A model generated the notes under the pieces. It was not told the origin of the DNA. It saw only the letters and a program-made list of their open reading frames with translations, and ran no database searches. This document shows, piece by piece, positions 1-7,257 of a stretch of DNA of 64,000 bases. Numbering within the stretch: the stretch's first letter is position 1; every line of letters starts with the position of its first letter. The position numbers were made by a program, and so were the translations under genes. The DNA comes from Stappia sp. (GTDB lineage Bacteria > Pseudomonadota > Alphaproteobacteria > Rhizobiales > Stappiaceae), in contig PBLF01000030.1 in NCBI GenBank assembly GCA_002722295.1, positions 62,001-126,000 on the forward strand. The letters are read 5' to 3'.

Positions 1-124
1 GCGGCTGATTGGCGATTTGGGGCTTGAGCAGCTCTTCCAGGCCGTCCCAACCTTCGCCGCCCGCGCGCGCCACCATTGAATCGAGCGATTGCGCCTGGCG
101 GCCGCCGAACAGGGGTTCGCTCAT
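1..124 (-). CDS. Phage structural protein, N-terminal fragment (runs off left edge)
   Basis: An open frame starts with ATG at 124 and stays open to position 1. It begins MSEPLFGGRQAQSLDS and continues past the window edge. Its start codon overlaps the stop of the connector gene in an ATGA junction, the coupling used through this block. The position just downstream of a T7-type head-tail connector suggests a scaffold or capsid assembly protein, but the 41 visible residues carry no motif that proves it. Confidence 0.6.
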   Translation of the reverse strand, partial: MSEPLFGGRQAQSLDSMVARAGGEGWDGLEELLKPQIANQP

Positions 125-1716
125 GCCGCCGCCCTCATTTCCTCGGCCATGAGGCCCGGCGCCTGTTTCGCGGCCTCCTGGGCGAACATCGCGGCGATCT
201 GCTGTTGCTGGGCCGCCTGCATGTCACTTTCGACCTTGGCTCGTTCGGTCTCGGTCGGGATCAGCTCCTTGTCGATCTGCAACCCGTTGCCGACCTGTTC
301 CAGCACCTTGTCGATGTTGGCATAGAGGCTCACCTTTTCCGGCCCTGCCACGGCGCCAACGAACTCCAGGTAGTTCGCGATCGCCGCCAGACGGTCGGCA
401 TTGAGAGCCGCCGCCATCGGCGAGCGGACCTTGCAGGTCACAAGCAGCTCATCGATCGTCATGGGCATTTGCAGATAGGCGAACTCGTAGAGGATTTCGG
501 CGACACGGGGCACGATGACGGGCATGATCTCGCGCACCAGGCGGCCGAATGCGCCGATGTGCACATCCGCGCGCTGGCGCAGGCGCGCCGCGATCTCGGA
601 GGCCGCGCGCGGGGTGCCCTGGTACTCGGGCAAGCGGGTGTCCAGCAGGGCTTCGCGGATCTGGTCTTGCAGGTTTCCGATGAGCATCCGGGCCACGTCC
701 ATTCGCCCGGTGGCCGGGTCGATGCGCTGCACATCCGGCCCAAGAACGCCGCCCGTCGCCTGCATTGGCCAGAACTCGCCCGGCCCCACGCGCACGGTGT
801 CGGGGTTGAACGTCCCGCCGGCGCGATAACCCCAGATGCCGAGCATCTGGATCGCGGCCGCCTTCAAGGCGATCTCCTGCGCCTTGTTGACGGTCTTGAT
901 CGAGGGCAGGGCGGTCAGCACCACGCCCCGGCCGTACGCCTCGCCTGGCACGCGGTAATAGCGCGGCACGGCGATCGGTTGCGTGCGGTAGAGTTTCCCC
1001 ACCACGGGTTCCGTGGACTTGTCGAGATAGGCGACAAATTGCCAGCCCTCCCGCTTGGTGTTCCCCTTTTGCCAGAAACACTGGGTGAAGGTGGCGGTGT
1101 CCTTGCCCTTGCTGCCCATCGTCTCGTCACGCCAGCCCTCGGGCCACGTCCCGTCCGGATACGCTGCAAGGATCTGGTCGCGGGTGAAGACCTGACGCCA
1201 ACTGATGAACACGACGCGTCCGTAGGCATCGCACTCCAGCGCGATCTGGTCGATCGAGATCGAGCCGAACCGCACCGGCTCGTTGTGGTCGCCCTTGATC
1301 GGGATGATCGCGGCCGTTCCCACGGCAAGCTCGATACACGCCTCGTGAAGCGTGGTGTCCCAGTCGCCTTGCAGGAAGAAGGGGTTGATCCTGTTCGCCT
1401 GCCTCTCAAGCATCCGGTTGTAGGTGGTGACCTCGCGACTGGAGAGCGCCATTGCCGTGACCGGGCCGGCCTCCAGGATCGCCGGAGGCTGACCGCTGGG
1501 GAAGAGATCCCGCTGAAGATTTCCGGCGAAATGCATGGTTGAGGTGGGGGCGGTCATGTCGAAGAGGAAGTCGCCCGACCTGACCGAATTGCCGTCACCG
1601 CCAGGACGGCGCTGGGGAATCGCGTAGTCGAACGCCTCGCGATAGAGCGCGTCGAACCCGCTGCGATTGCTCCAGGCATCGTCCGAGCGCTTCTTGACCT
1701 TCTCGAGATCCGCCAT
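121..1716 (-). CDS. Phage head-to-tail connecting (portal) protein, T7 type
   Basis: The product is 531 residues and begins MADLEKVKKRSDDAWSNR. Its pattern is that of the podovirus head-tail connector family (Pfam Head-tail_con): an early block FDALYREAFDYAIPQ, then the SGDFLFDMTAPTSTMHF region, a Y-rich middle with RYYRVPGEAYGRG, and a Gln/Ala-rich helical tail. Such proteins form the dodecameric portal through which DNA is packaged. The frame stays open to 1905, but ATG 1716 lies 1 nt after the stop of the preceding gene and gives a family-like N-terminus. It belongs to a coupled morphogenesis operon read right to left from the terminase genes. Confidence 0.88.
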   Translation of the reverse strand: MADLEKVKKRSDDAWSNRSGFDALYREAFDYAIPQRRPGGDGNSVRSGDFLFDMTAPTSTMHFAGNLQRDLFPSGQPPAILEAGPVTAMALSSREVTTYNRMLERQANRINPFFLQGDWDTTLHEACIELAVGTAAIIPIKGDHNEPVRFGSISIDQIALECDAYGRVVFISWRQVFTRDQILAAYPDGTWPEGWRDETMGSKGKDTATFTQCFWQKGNTKREGWQFVAYLDKSTEPVVGKLYRTQPIAVPRYYRVPGEAYGRGVVLTALPSIKTVNKAQEIALKAAAIQMLGIWGYRAGGTFNPDTVRVGPGEFWPMQATGGVLGPDVQRIDPATGRMDVARMLIGNLQDQIREALLDTRLPEYQGTPRAASEIAARLRQRADVHIGAFGRLVREIMPVIVPRVAEILYEFAYLQMPMTIDELLVTCKVRSPMAAALNADRLAAIANYLEFVGAVAGPEKVSLYANIDKVLEQVGNGLQIDKELIPTETERAKVESDMQAAQQQQIAAMFAQEAAKQAPGLMAEEMRAAA

Positions 1717-1717
1717 G

Positions 1718-1939
1718 TCAGGCGTCTCCGAGGGACTTGGGCAGCTCGCCGAGCGCCTCGTCTTCGAACAGCCGGCGCCCCCGAGGCGCCCGGGCCGAAC
1801 CGCCGCCGCCCTTGTCAGCGCGATTGGAGGCCGCCAGCTGCCGGTCATTCGCGATCTGGCGTTCCTGGCGTGCGCGCTCGGCCGCCTCCGCGGCCCCGTT
1901 GTCACCGCCGCCGAAGATCGCTTTCACTACACCACCCAT
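1718..1939 (-). CDS. Small phage protein upstream of the connector
   Basis: This 73-residue protein starts MGGVVKAIFGGGDNGAAEAAERAR. It has a Gly-rich start, a charged Ala/Glu/Arg helix, and an acidic end after a GRRLFED motif. Small proteins of this kind, with a hydrophobic Gly-rich start and an RGRRLL-like motif, are common between terminase and portal in temperate podovirus-like prophages; their function is not established. The ATG shares one base with the stop of the upstream gene and its own stop lies 1 nt before the connector ATG, so it is translated as part of the packaging operon. Confidence 0.75.
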   Translation of the reverse strand: MGGVVKAIFGGGDNGAAEAAERARQERQIANDRQLAASNRADKGGGGSARAPRGRRLFEDEALGELPKSLGDA

Positions 1940-2349
1940 CACAGCCTCCAGACGTGGATCCACCATCCCGGCGCACTGCGATCGGGCACGAAGCCGACCA
2001 TGCGCGCCATGCGTTCGCCCGGCGCATGGCCGGGCCTGACATGGGCTTTCACCCTGAGGCCAGTTTGGGCGACGGCATCCAGCCTTAACTGCGCGAGGCG
2101 CACCAGAGCCCGCATGTGCGGGCGGGCGGCTGGACGGATTGTCAGGCAGAACTCCCGCCATCCCGGCGCCGTTGGCCAGAGATAGGCCACGGCCAGGAGG
2201 TCGCCCCCGGCGGCATCGGGAAGGCTGATCGCGACACTGTCCCCGCCCGCTCGCATGAACAGGGACGCCTTGCGGATCCATCGGAACGGGCTGGCGCACT
2301 CAAGGCAATCGTCCGCCCTGGCTGGCGACCGCGTGACGAGGTTCACCAC
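1939..2349 (-). CDS. Phage protein between terminase and connector (possible acetyltransferase-like virion protein)
   Basis: The product is about 136 residues, starting at one of two adjacent GTG codons (2349 or 2346); the second overlaps the terminase stop as GTGA. It has alternating beta-like hydrophobic stretches and ends ERMARMVGFVPDRSAPG. A C-terminal motif of this sort is seen in GNAT-like phage proteins next to terminases, such as the T7 gp13-like internal proteins. That assignment rests on position and this weak motif only. Tight overlaps on both sides support it as a real gene of the packaging operon. Confidence 0.68.
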   Translation of the reverse strand: MVNLVTRSPARADDCLECASPFRWIRKASLFMRAGGDSVAISLPDAAGGDLLAVAYLWPTAPGWREFCLTIRPAARPHMRALVRLAQLRLDAVAQTGLRVKAHVRPGHAPGERMARMVGFVPDRSAPGWWIHVWRL

Positions 2350-3920
2350 AGTTTGATGTCCTGCATCCGGTCGCGTGGCTTGCCGGTGGTCTTTGAGCGG
2401 AGCCCGACCACATTGCCGGGACGGCCGAGCCGGGAGGCGTCCTCGATCACGCCGAAGCGGCCGCGATGACCGAGGCAGATGTACTGCAAGCCATCATGCG
2501 GGTGCGAATACTGGTTTTTCGCCACGGCTAGGATGTCGGTCGCGCCCGCGCTGGCCTGTTTCGTCAGCTTGTAGTGAGCTGCGAAGCCGCCCACGATCAG
2601 CTCGCATCCCGGGTCGACCAGCATCCGTTCCGTGTTGCCGTCGATCGGGCGGCCGAGATACCAGCGAACGGCCTCCTGCCTGATCGCGGGTTCATTCGAC
2701 GGCGCCGGCAGGATGTTGATGTTGAGCGCACGCGCCACCGTTTCCATGAACGCCAGCTCGCCGGCCTGTTTGTCGGCGCCCCAGAAGGCGGAAGGATCGC
2801 CGTAGGCTTCCGAGATCGCGAAGCCGGCGAAGCGGGCGAGCAGGACTTCCAGGATCATTTCCGCGAAGCGGGCCGGGCCGGTTCCGGGCATCGCGCAGAT
2901 CTCGGCGAGGATTCGCAACTGTCCGTTCGGCATGAACTGGACGATCACGGCGGCGGGCGAGCCGCCGGCATCCAGGCCGATCCCGAGCGGTATGCCCTTG
3001 GCGGGAGTGATCGTTGAATCGGCGGCGTGGCGCTGGAGAGAGAACTCCGGGTAGACCGGCTTGCCGTCGAGCGCATAGCCGAACTCGCCATGCACCATGC
3101 GCCGCACGATGTGCGCGGGCTGCGTTGCCGCCTCCAGCTCGTAGGAGGAACGAGGCTTGCCGATCCGGTTTTCCGCTTGCGCCGACAGGCCGGACGGCTG
3201 GCGGTAAAGGTTGAAACCGGGGACCTTCTCCTTGATGCAGAAGCGGTACACCCAGTTGTCGATGTCGGGTGGGTTCAGATCACCCATGACCATGCGCGGC
3301 AGAATGATTTCGCCTGGCTCGTAGCTCAGCCCCATCTTGTCGAAGGCGGCTCGGCCGTCGCGCGATACCCGCTCCAGCTCTGTAGATGCGATGTCCGTCA
3401 CCTTCGGATAGCGCCCCGTGCGCTGGAAGAGCAGGCCGGGCACGCGCTCATCGAGCATGTCGCACTCGTTCAGCCACCCGTAGGTGATTTCATAGCCCTT
3501 GATGAACTGTTCGATGTTCGCATCACCGATGGCGCCGGTCTGCATCTCATAGTCGACGATGATTTCACCCACGCCGGGCCGGCGCGCGCGCCACTTCAGC
3601 CGGTGCCTGACCGGCCGGTCCTGACCGCCCTCGTGGCTCACCGTCCATGGGTGCTTGATCGGGAACGTCTCGTACCAGCTCGCGAGAGCGGTACGCGCGA
3701 AATCCCGGTAGGTGTCGCGGATGCAAGCGACCTTCACCCGGACCACGCCATCCTTGCAGACCGGCGCATACTGCGCGGCCAGCATCGGCCCCTTCACGAC
3801 ACAGGCAACCGTCTTGCCCGAGCCCGCCGGCCCCATGATGAGGTCGATAGGCCCCTTTGCATTGAGGAAGCGCTCACCGACCGGGCCAGGCGGTCGGTAG
3901 TATTCGACGTCGATTCCCAA
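2343..3920 (-). CDS. terL: Terminase large subunit
   Basis: This is the ATPase and nuclease motor that packages phage DNA. From the chosen TTG start the protein is 525 residues with a Walker A motif GPAGSGKT near residues 30-37. The C-terminal half has the nuclease-like fold signals: an acidic GIGLDAGGSPAAVIV strand, then YGDPSAFWGAD. The frame is open to an ATG at 4049, but that start adds 43 residues that do not look like terminase. TTG 3920 is preceded by AAGGGA and puts the Walker motif at the usual distance. The exact start is therefore uncertain. It heads the overlapping terL-connector gene string. Confidence 0.9.
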   Translation of the reverse strand: MGIDVEYYRPPGPVGERFLNAKGPIDLIMGPAGSGKTVACVVKGPMLAAQYAPVCKDGVVRVKVACIRDTYRDFARTALASWYETFPIKHPWTVSHEGGQDRPVRHRLKWRARRPGVGEIIVDYEMQTGAIGDANIEQFIKGYEITYGWLNECDMLDERVPGLLFQRTGRYPKVTDIASTELERVSRDGRAAFDKMGLSYEPGEIILPRMVMGDLNPPDIDNWVYRFCIKEKVPGFNLYRQPSGLSAQAENRIGKPRSSYELEAATQPAHIVRRMVHGEFGYALDGKPVYPEFSLQRHAADSTITPAKGIPLGIGLDAGGSPAAVIVQFMPNGQLRILAEICAMPGTGPARFAEMILEVLLARFAGFAISEAYGDPSAFWGADKQAGELAFMETVARALNINILPAPSNEPAIRQEAVRWYLGRPIDGNTERMLVDPGCELIVGGFAAHYKLTKQASAGATDILAVAKNQYSHPHDGLQYICLGHRGRFGVIEDASRLGRPGNVVGLRSKTTGKPRDRMQDIKLW

Positions 3921-4295
3921 GACCCGTGTCCCTTGCCCGACGGCGCGTCCCGCGCCCGTCTTCCCGAGACAGGGTATTTTCGCCAGCCACCCCTTCAGTG
4001 CGGACGGATGCGGGCAAGCGGAACAGGTCGTGTGTGTGAGGCAGGACACCCGGCCCAGGGGTCCGCGCGCGCGTTTTCAAAGCCGGCCTGGCGCCGGGCG
4101 CGCGCCGATCGACGGCACCCCCCGATCTCGCGCGACCCGCCATCGAGGCGCGAGGGGTTGAGGCCCCGGACTGGGGAAGCGGTCTTGGTACTGCTGATTT
4201 TCAATCATCGGCCCCAAGCGAAATTTGTATGCAATATCAATGAGCTAACCATTTCGTGCGACTACCCGCTCAATGGTCGCACGTTGAGGCAAAAG
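3921..4295. other. Intergenic region between terminase subunits
   Basis: About 375 bp without a convincing gene. It contains a hairpin at 4255-4283 (arms CGTGCGAC and GTCGCACG, 8 bp, 13-nt loop) just after the small-subunit stop, which may end or process that transcript. It also holds one CTAACC copy at 4245-4250, the heptamer core that clusters at 4961-5174. The stretch 4190-4250 is AT-richer than its surroundings and could hold the promoter for terL, but no clear -35/-10 pair is seen. Confidence 0.4.
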
Positions 4296-4928
4296 CTAAG
4301 TGTTTGTTTCGTCGTCGCTTTCCCGAACAGTCCCGGTCACGCTGATCACGCCGCCGGGCGCCGGCTTGTCGCCCTGGTCGAGTTGCTGGAACACCATCAA
4401 GCCGAGCTGGTGCTCGGTATGGATGGTTTCGGTCGGGCGCTTGCTCTCGAAGTAGGGCATTAGAGCCTCGTTGGCGGACTTCATGAGGTGCGCCGCCTCG
4501 ATCCGCTTGCACCCGAGTTCCGTCGCGAGCTTGGCGGGATCCGCGTTCGCCAGGTCGGCGAGGTTCTGCCCCGGATGGCGGTAGCCCTGTTTCAGCAGGT
4601 AGTCGCGAAACAGTTGGTTCGCCTTGTTCTTCGAGCCTTTCGGCCTCCCGCGCCCTTTGGCGGCCTGGAGAGTTTCCGCCACATGGCGCACCGGGCCGTC
4701 AAACAGCGACTGCCCATCATCCAGCAAGTCGAGCTGGTCGCCGGGGTCTTCCTCGCCGATCAGTCCGGCCAGGTCGGCGAGCGCGGCCTCTGCGGTGGCG
4801 GCCGTGTCGCCGATCTTGGCGGCCCGCTCGGCGTCCGGCTCGACCGGCCGCGCCGGATCGGGCGGTGGGTGTGCCCCCGGCAGCGTCTGTTTCGGGTCCT
4901 GGTCATCGCCCATCGGTTTGATCCCCAT
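4296..4928 (-). CDS. Probable terminase small subunit / DNA-binding packaging protein
   Basis: A 210-residue protein with a Pro/Asp-rich N-terminal third, a basic AT-hook-like patch GRGRPKGSKNKANQ around residue 95, and a helical C-terminal half. ATG 4928 is chosen over 4970 because GGA lies 8 nt upstream. The DNA-binding patch, the position just before the large terminase and the neighbouring heptamer cluster fit a small terminase subunit that recognises the packaging site. The sequence does not match a well-known terS family closely enough to be certain, and it could be another DNA-binding virion protein. Confidence 0.6.
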   Translation of the reverse strand: MGIKPMGDDQDPKQTLPGAHPPPDPARPVEPDAERAAKIGDTAATAEAALADLAGLIGEEDPGDQLDLLDDGQSLFDGPVRHVAETLQAAKGRGRPKGSKNKANQLFRDYLLKQGYRHPGQNLADLANADPAKLATELGCKRIEAAHLMKSANEALMPYFESKRPTETIHTEHQLGLMVFQQLDQGDKPAPGGVISVTGTVRESDDETNT

Positions 4929-4960
4929 TTGTTTATTCCGCTGGCTCGGCGACGGCGTTT

Positions 4961-5174
4961 CTAACCGCAACCTAACCGCGAAACGCCAGCAAAATCAGGA
5001 ATATATTTCCATCGGTTAGGGGTTATGAGGTTATGTCTGTCTCGCGTATCCGCACACGCGCGCGCGTGAAACTCTCCCTAACCGCGTCAACCGCCTAACC
5101 ACTCTCCCAAGATACTGATTTGATTGATGAAAGCCGGTTAGGTCACACCTAACCGTGTCTAACCGACGCTAACC
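4961..5174. repeat. CTAACC(G) heptamer cluster (iteron-like or pac-like)
   Basis: Nine copies of CTAACC lie in 214 bp. Seven are extended to CTAACCG: 4961, 4972, 5078, 5149 and 5159 on the plus strand, and 5013 and 5135 inverted. Two shorter copies are at 5095 and 5169. The copies at 5149, 5159 and 5169 are exactly 10 bp apart and the pair 4961/4972 is 11 bp apart, so they lie on one helix face. Two degenerate GGTTATG copies follow at 5021-5035. The cluster sits directly upstream of the putative small terminase. It may be a packaging site, a replication origin or a multi-site operator. Confidence 0.65.
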
Positions 5175-5444
5175 CCCGCGCCCGTCGCCGGCTGAAAGTC
5201 ACCGTCGCACGCGCCGCTCCTTATCAAGTGCCCGCGCCGGATCGGCGGTTGCGGCAATCGAGCGCCGCAGGCGCGCAAAAGCGCGCCGGAGGCGGGCAAA
5301 AGCGGTACCGGCGCGGGCTCCGCTTAAACCCAGACGGGCGGGGGCGGGGAGATTAAATGCCAGCCCGGCTTTCCCAGGGGGAAAGCGGGCATGGGATCAG
5401 GGCACGGGGACGGGGCTATCGCCTCTCAGGAAGGGGCGGGGGCG
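5175..5444. other. Gene-free GC-rich stretch
   Basis: No open frame with coding character is visible. The stretch includes short repeats of the type GCGCGCAAAAGCGCGCC and GGCGGGCAAAAGCGG near 5272-5303 and a G-rich run near 5335-5350. It separates the heptamer cluster from the stop of the small membrane protein gene. No promoter or terminator could be assigned. Confidence 0.3.
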
Positions 5445-5735
5445 TCAGTCCAGCGACTTGAGGCTTTCAAGCAAGTAGAAGGCAACGTGCCTGCGCGACT
5501 CGTAGAGAACCATGCCGGCATAAAACGACACCACGATACCGGCTAGGACGGCAAGTTTGCGCCCAAGCTCTCCTTCGCCGGTGCGCTCAGGAGCTCGGTT
5601 GCAAATCCATTTGAATACTAGGAGGCCGGGAAAAACCGTCAGGCCTATCGAACAAATGAAGATCGCCAAAACAATCACGCTGGCAACGAATTTCGCTGGA
5701 AAAGCAAATAGTAAGTCAAAGAGCCAGGCCGGCAT
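5445..5735 (-). CDS. Small two-helix membrane protein of the prophage
   Basis: A 96-residue protein starting MPAWLFDLLFAFPAKF. It has two hydrophobic segments: residues about 15-43 (a long run interrupted by a Gly/Pro near residue 36) and residues about 60-77. The intervening loop is charged. The ATG is preceded by GGGAGG at 8 nt, a strong Shine-Dalgarno. The size and topology would suit a holin or a superinfection-exclusion protein, but no lysis enzyme is adjacent, so the role is unknown. Its 5' end abuts the promoter of the divergent C4 RNA unit, so the two units share regulatory DNA. Confidence 0.7.
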   Translation of the reverse strand: MPAWLFDLLFAFPAKFVASVIVLAIFICSIGLTVFPGLLVFKWICNRAPERTGEGELGRKLAVLAGIVVSFYAGMVLYESRRHVAFYLLESLKSLD

Positions 5736-5736
5736 A

Positions 5737-5765
5737 TTGACATCCTCCCGCAATGCGCGCAGTCT
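5737..5765 (+). promoter_or_regulatory. Candidate promoter of the C4/antirepressor unit
   Basis: A consensus -35 TTGACA lies at 5737-5742. The -10 hexamer at the 17-bp spacing (5760-5765, CAGTCT) is poor. Initiation near 5772 would start the transcript at the first hairpin of the leader. The divergent membrane protein gene starts only 2 bp away. Confidence 0.4.
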
Positions 5766-5772
5766 GCCACCG

Positions 5773-5847
5773 CTCCGCACGAATGTGGAGTCCGGTTTGG
5801 TCGCCGGATCGCGAGCGCCCACAGCAGCGCTCTTTGCGCTGTTTTTT
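5773..5847 (+). ncRNA. Leader segment with first C4 target pair (a1/b1) and terminator
   Basis: Three hairpins follow one another. The first is at 5773-5790 (CTCC/GGAG outer pairs). The second is at 5791-5808, TCCGG/CCGGA with the loop TTTGGTCG. The third is at 5825-5841, CAGCGC/GCGCTG followed by six T, a good intrinsic terminator. The loop sequence TTGGTCG (5797-5803) and the adjoining TCGCGAG (5809-5815) are both perfectly complementary to the unpaired segments of the downstream C4 RNA. The segment may work as an upstream target at which C4 binding affects read-through of the terminator, or as a separate short decoy RNA. No coding frame is evident. Confidence 0.6.
5825..5847 (+). terminator. 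Intrinsic terminator inside the immunity leader
   Basis: A 6-bp stem CAGCGC/GCGCTG with a 5-nt loop is followed by TTTTTT. It lies between the first C4 target pair and the C4 RNA, on the plus strand where no protein gene ends. This suggests a regulated (attenuation-type) terminator. Confidence 0.7.
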
Positions 5848-5849
5848 AT

Positions 5850-5918
5850 GGGTGGCCCATCGGGAGGCGCTTGCGCCTGCCGTTCTCGCGACGGTCGACC
5901 AACCCGGTGAGGCCACCC
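5850..5918 (+). ncRNA. c4: C4-type antisense RNA
   Basis: The segment folds as a Y. The outer stem is GGGTGGCC (5850-5857) with GGCCACCC (5911-5918). An inner stem pairs CGGG (5861-5864) with CCCG (5903-5906). Two arms follow: AGGCG/CGCCT (5865-5878) with loop CTTG, and CCGT/ACGG (5880-5894) with loop TCTCGCG. Unpaired CGACCAA (5896-5902) and loop CTCGCGA (5885-5891) match two target pairs: TTGGTCG 5797 with TCGCGAG 5809 (both perfect), and TTGGTCG 5925 with TCGGGAGAA 5941 (second with one mismatch). The last site contains the Shine-Dalgarno GGGAG of the next gene. Phage P1 and P7 C4 RNAs have this architecture and silence the ant operon. Confidence 0.82.
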
Positions 5919-5919
5919 A

Positions 5920-5949
5920 CCAGCTTGGTCGCTGGTTAACTCGGGAGAA
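5920..5949 (+). promoter_or_regulatory. C4 target site (a2/b2) over the ribosome binding site
   Basis: The hairpin CCAGC/GCTGG (5920-5935) exposes TTGGTC in its loop. With the next base this reads TTGGTCG (5925-5931), perfectly complementary to C4 at 5896-5902. TCGGGAGAA (5941-5949), which contains the Shine-Dalgarno sequence, pairs with C4 5883-5891 at 8 of 9 positions. Pairing would block initiation at ATG 5955. Confidence 0.75.
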
Positions 5950-5954
5950 AACCC

Positions 5955-6173
5955 ATGCAAACACCCGATCCGATCCATGTCGCCGATCATCATGCCGGCG
6001 TCATCCACGATCTTGCCGCGCTCCTGCTGTCGCTGGCTGAGGCCTGCGAGGACGAGGAATGGCTGCGCCAGCGCGCCGGCGTCGTCGCCATGCTGCATCT
6101 GATGTCGGATGCCAGCCTCGCCGCCACGCGCGCGCTCGCGCCGCGCCCGGCCAATGTGAGGGCGATGCAATGA
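5955..6173 (+). CDS. Small protein in the icd position of the antirepressor operon
   Basis: The 72-residue protein starts MQTPDPIHVADHHAGVIHD and is mostly helical, with the core DLAALLLSLAEACEDEEWLRQR. The Shine-Dalgarno GGGAG is 7 nt before ATG and lies inside the C4 target. In phage P1 the first gene after c4 is icd, also about 73 codons long, and its translation is coupled to ant. The present gene matches in place and size, but no sequence relation to Icd is claimed. Its stop overlaps the next start as ATGA, so blocking this ribosome binding site would lower expression of all three genes. Confidence 0.75.
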   Translation: MQTPDPIHVADHHAGVIHDLAALLLSLAEACEDEEWLRQRAGVVAMLHLMSDASLAATRALAPRPANVRAMQ

Positions 6174-6382
6174 GCAGCTTCGAGACCGCCAACGACACCG
6201 CCGTCCTGCTCGACATGATCGCCACCTATGCGGACAATGCCGACGACAGGGCATGGCTGGAGGCCCGCTCCGTGCTGATCGAGATGATGGCCGGTGCACG
6301 CGCCCGCCTGCTGATCGCGGCGCAAGACATCGACAGCACGGACCTTGCCGCCCGTCACACCGCACCGGAGGGGATGCAATGA
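6170..6382 (+). CDS. Second small helical protein of the antirepressor operon
   Basis: A 70-residue protein beginning MSSFETANDTAVLLDMIATYADN. It is helical and acidic, with a pattern like the preceding protein (MIATYADNADDRAWLEARSVLIEMM compared with LAEACEDEEWLRQRAGVVAML), so the two may be distant duplicates. It is translationally coupled on both sides by ATGA overlaps. No family is recognised. Its position between the C4-controlled gene and the antirepressor suggests a helper role or one in host interference. Confidence 0.72.
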   Translation: MSSFETANDTAVLLDMIATYADNADDRAWLEARSVLIEMMAGARARLLIAAQDIDSTDLAARHTAPEGMQ

Positions 6383-7227
6383 GTGCCCTCGCCATCTTCG
6401 TCTTCGAGGATATGCCGCTGCGTATACTCGACCGCAACGGCGAGCCGTGGTTCGTTGCCAGAGATGTCTGCACGATCCTCGACATCAAGAACGTCACTCA
6501 GGCGCTGGCACCTCTCGATCCCGACGAACGGTCTATGTTGAACATAGGGCGACAGGGCGAAACCAACCTCATTTCCGAGGGCGGTTTCTACACGCTGACC
6601 GTCAGGTCGAAAAAGGCCATGACACCGGGCACCGTGCAGCATCGATTTCGCAAGTTCGTGACATCCGAGGTCCTGCCGCAGATCCGCCGCACCGGGGCCT
6701 ATGCCCCGGCGGCCGCCATCGAGGCCGAGCCCGTTGCGGCCGTCGAGCGGCGGCAGGCACTGGAGATGGTGCGCGAGGCGCGCCAGCTCTACGGCCCGGC
6801 GCGCGCCCGCCGCCTGTGGGAGACCCTGCCGGCGCTGCCGCCCGTGCCGGCCGCTCCGAAGCCCGCCCATATCGAGGCGGCCGAGGATTGCCTGTCGCAC
6901 CTGATGGACTGGCGCAGCAACGGGGGCATGACCGTGCGCGAGCTGATCAACGAGGCGATGGCCGACAACACGGCCGCGCTGCTGATCCTGCGGGATCTCG
7001 GCATCCGCGTCGTCGCGGATCTCGAGATGGGCGACGGCATCGTCATCGCCAACAGCTACAACGGGGTGAGGGACCTGTTCCGGCAGACCATATGGGCGAA
7101 GGGCCGGCACCGGGCGGCGCTGCGGGCGCTGGACGGCGCGGCACCCTACAAGGCCCTCAAATACGGCGACAGACACGCCTCGCTCGGCACCTTCCTGCCG
7201 CTGGAAACCGTTGCAGAGAGCTTCTGA
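6379..7227 (+). CDS. ant: Antirepressor with Bro-N domain
   Basis: A 282-residue protein. Residues 1-100 form a Bro-N (BRO family N-terminal) domain with the usual blocks FVFEDMPLRILDRNGEPWFVARDVCTILD (seen here in several short motifs), a GFYTLTVRSKK strand and VTSEVLPQIRRTGAY. The C-terminal part is a helical domain with YNGVRDLFRQTIWAKG, different from the KilA-N or P22 types. Such proteins bind and inactivate the phage repressor. It ends the C4-controlled operon, joined by an ATGA overlap. The pairing of a C4 RNA with a downstream antirepressor is what is known from P1, P7 and many enterobacterial prophages. Confidence 0.85.
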   Translation: MSALAIFVFEDMPLRILDRNGEPWFVARDVCTILDIKNVTQALAPLDPDERSMLNIGRQGETNLISEGGFYTLTVRSKKAMTPGTVQHRFRKFVTSEVLPQIRRTGAYAPAAAIEAEPVAAVERRQALEMVREARQLYGPARARRLWETLPALPPVPAAPKPAHIEAAEDCLSHLMDWRSNGGMTVRELINEAMADNTAALLILRDLGIRVVADLEMGDGIVIANSYNGVRDLFRQTIWAKGRHRAALRALDGAAPYKALKYGDRHASLGTFLPLETVAESF

Positions 7228-7257
7228 CAGAGCGCGGGCGGCTTACGTGCCGCCTGC

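Noticed and set aside
1717-1905. N-terminal extension of the head-tail connector
   Set aside because: These 63 codons overlap the 73-residue gene in another frame and look unlike the family. ATG 1716 is 1 nt after that gene's stop.
5445-5735. Holin
   Set aside because: Two hydrophobic helices would allow it, but there is no endolysin or spanin next to it and its promoter region is shared with the immunity unit.
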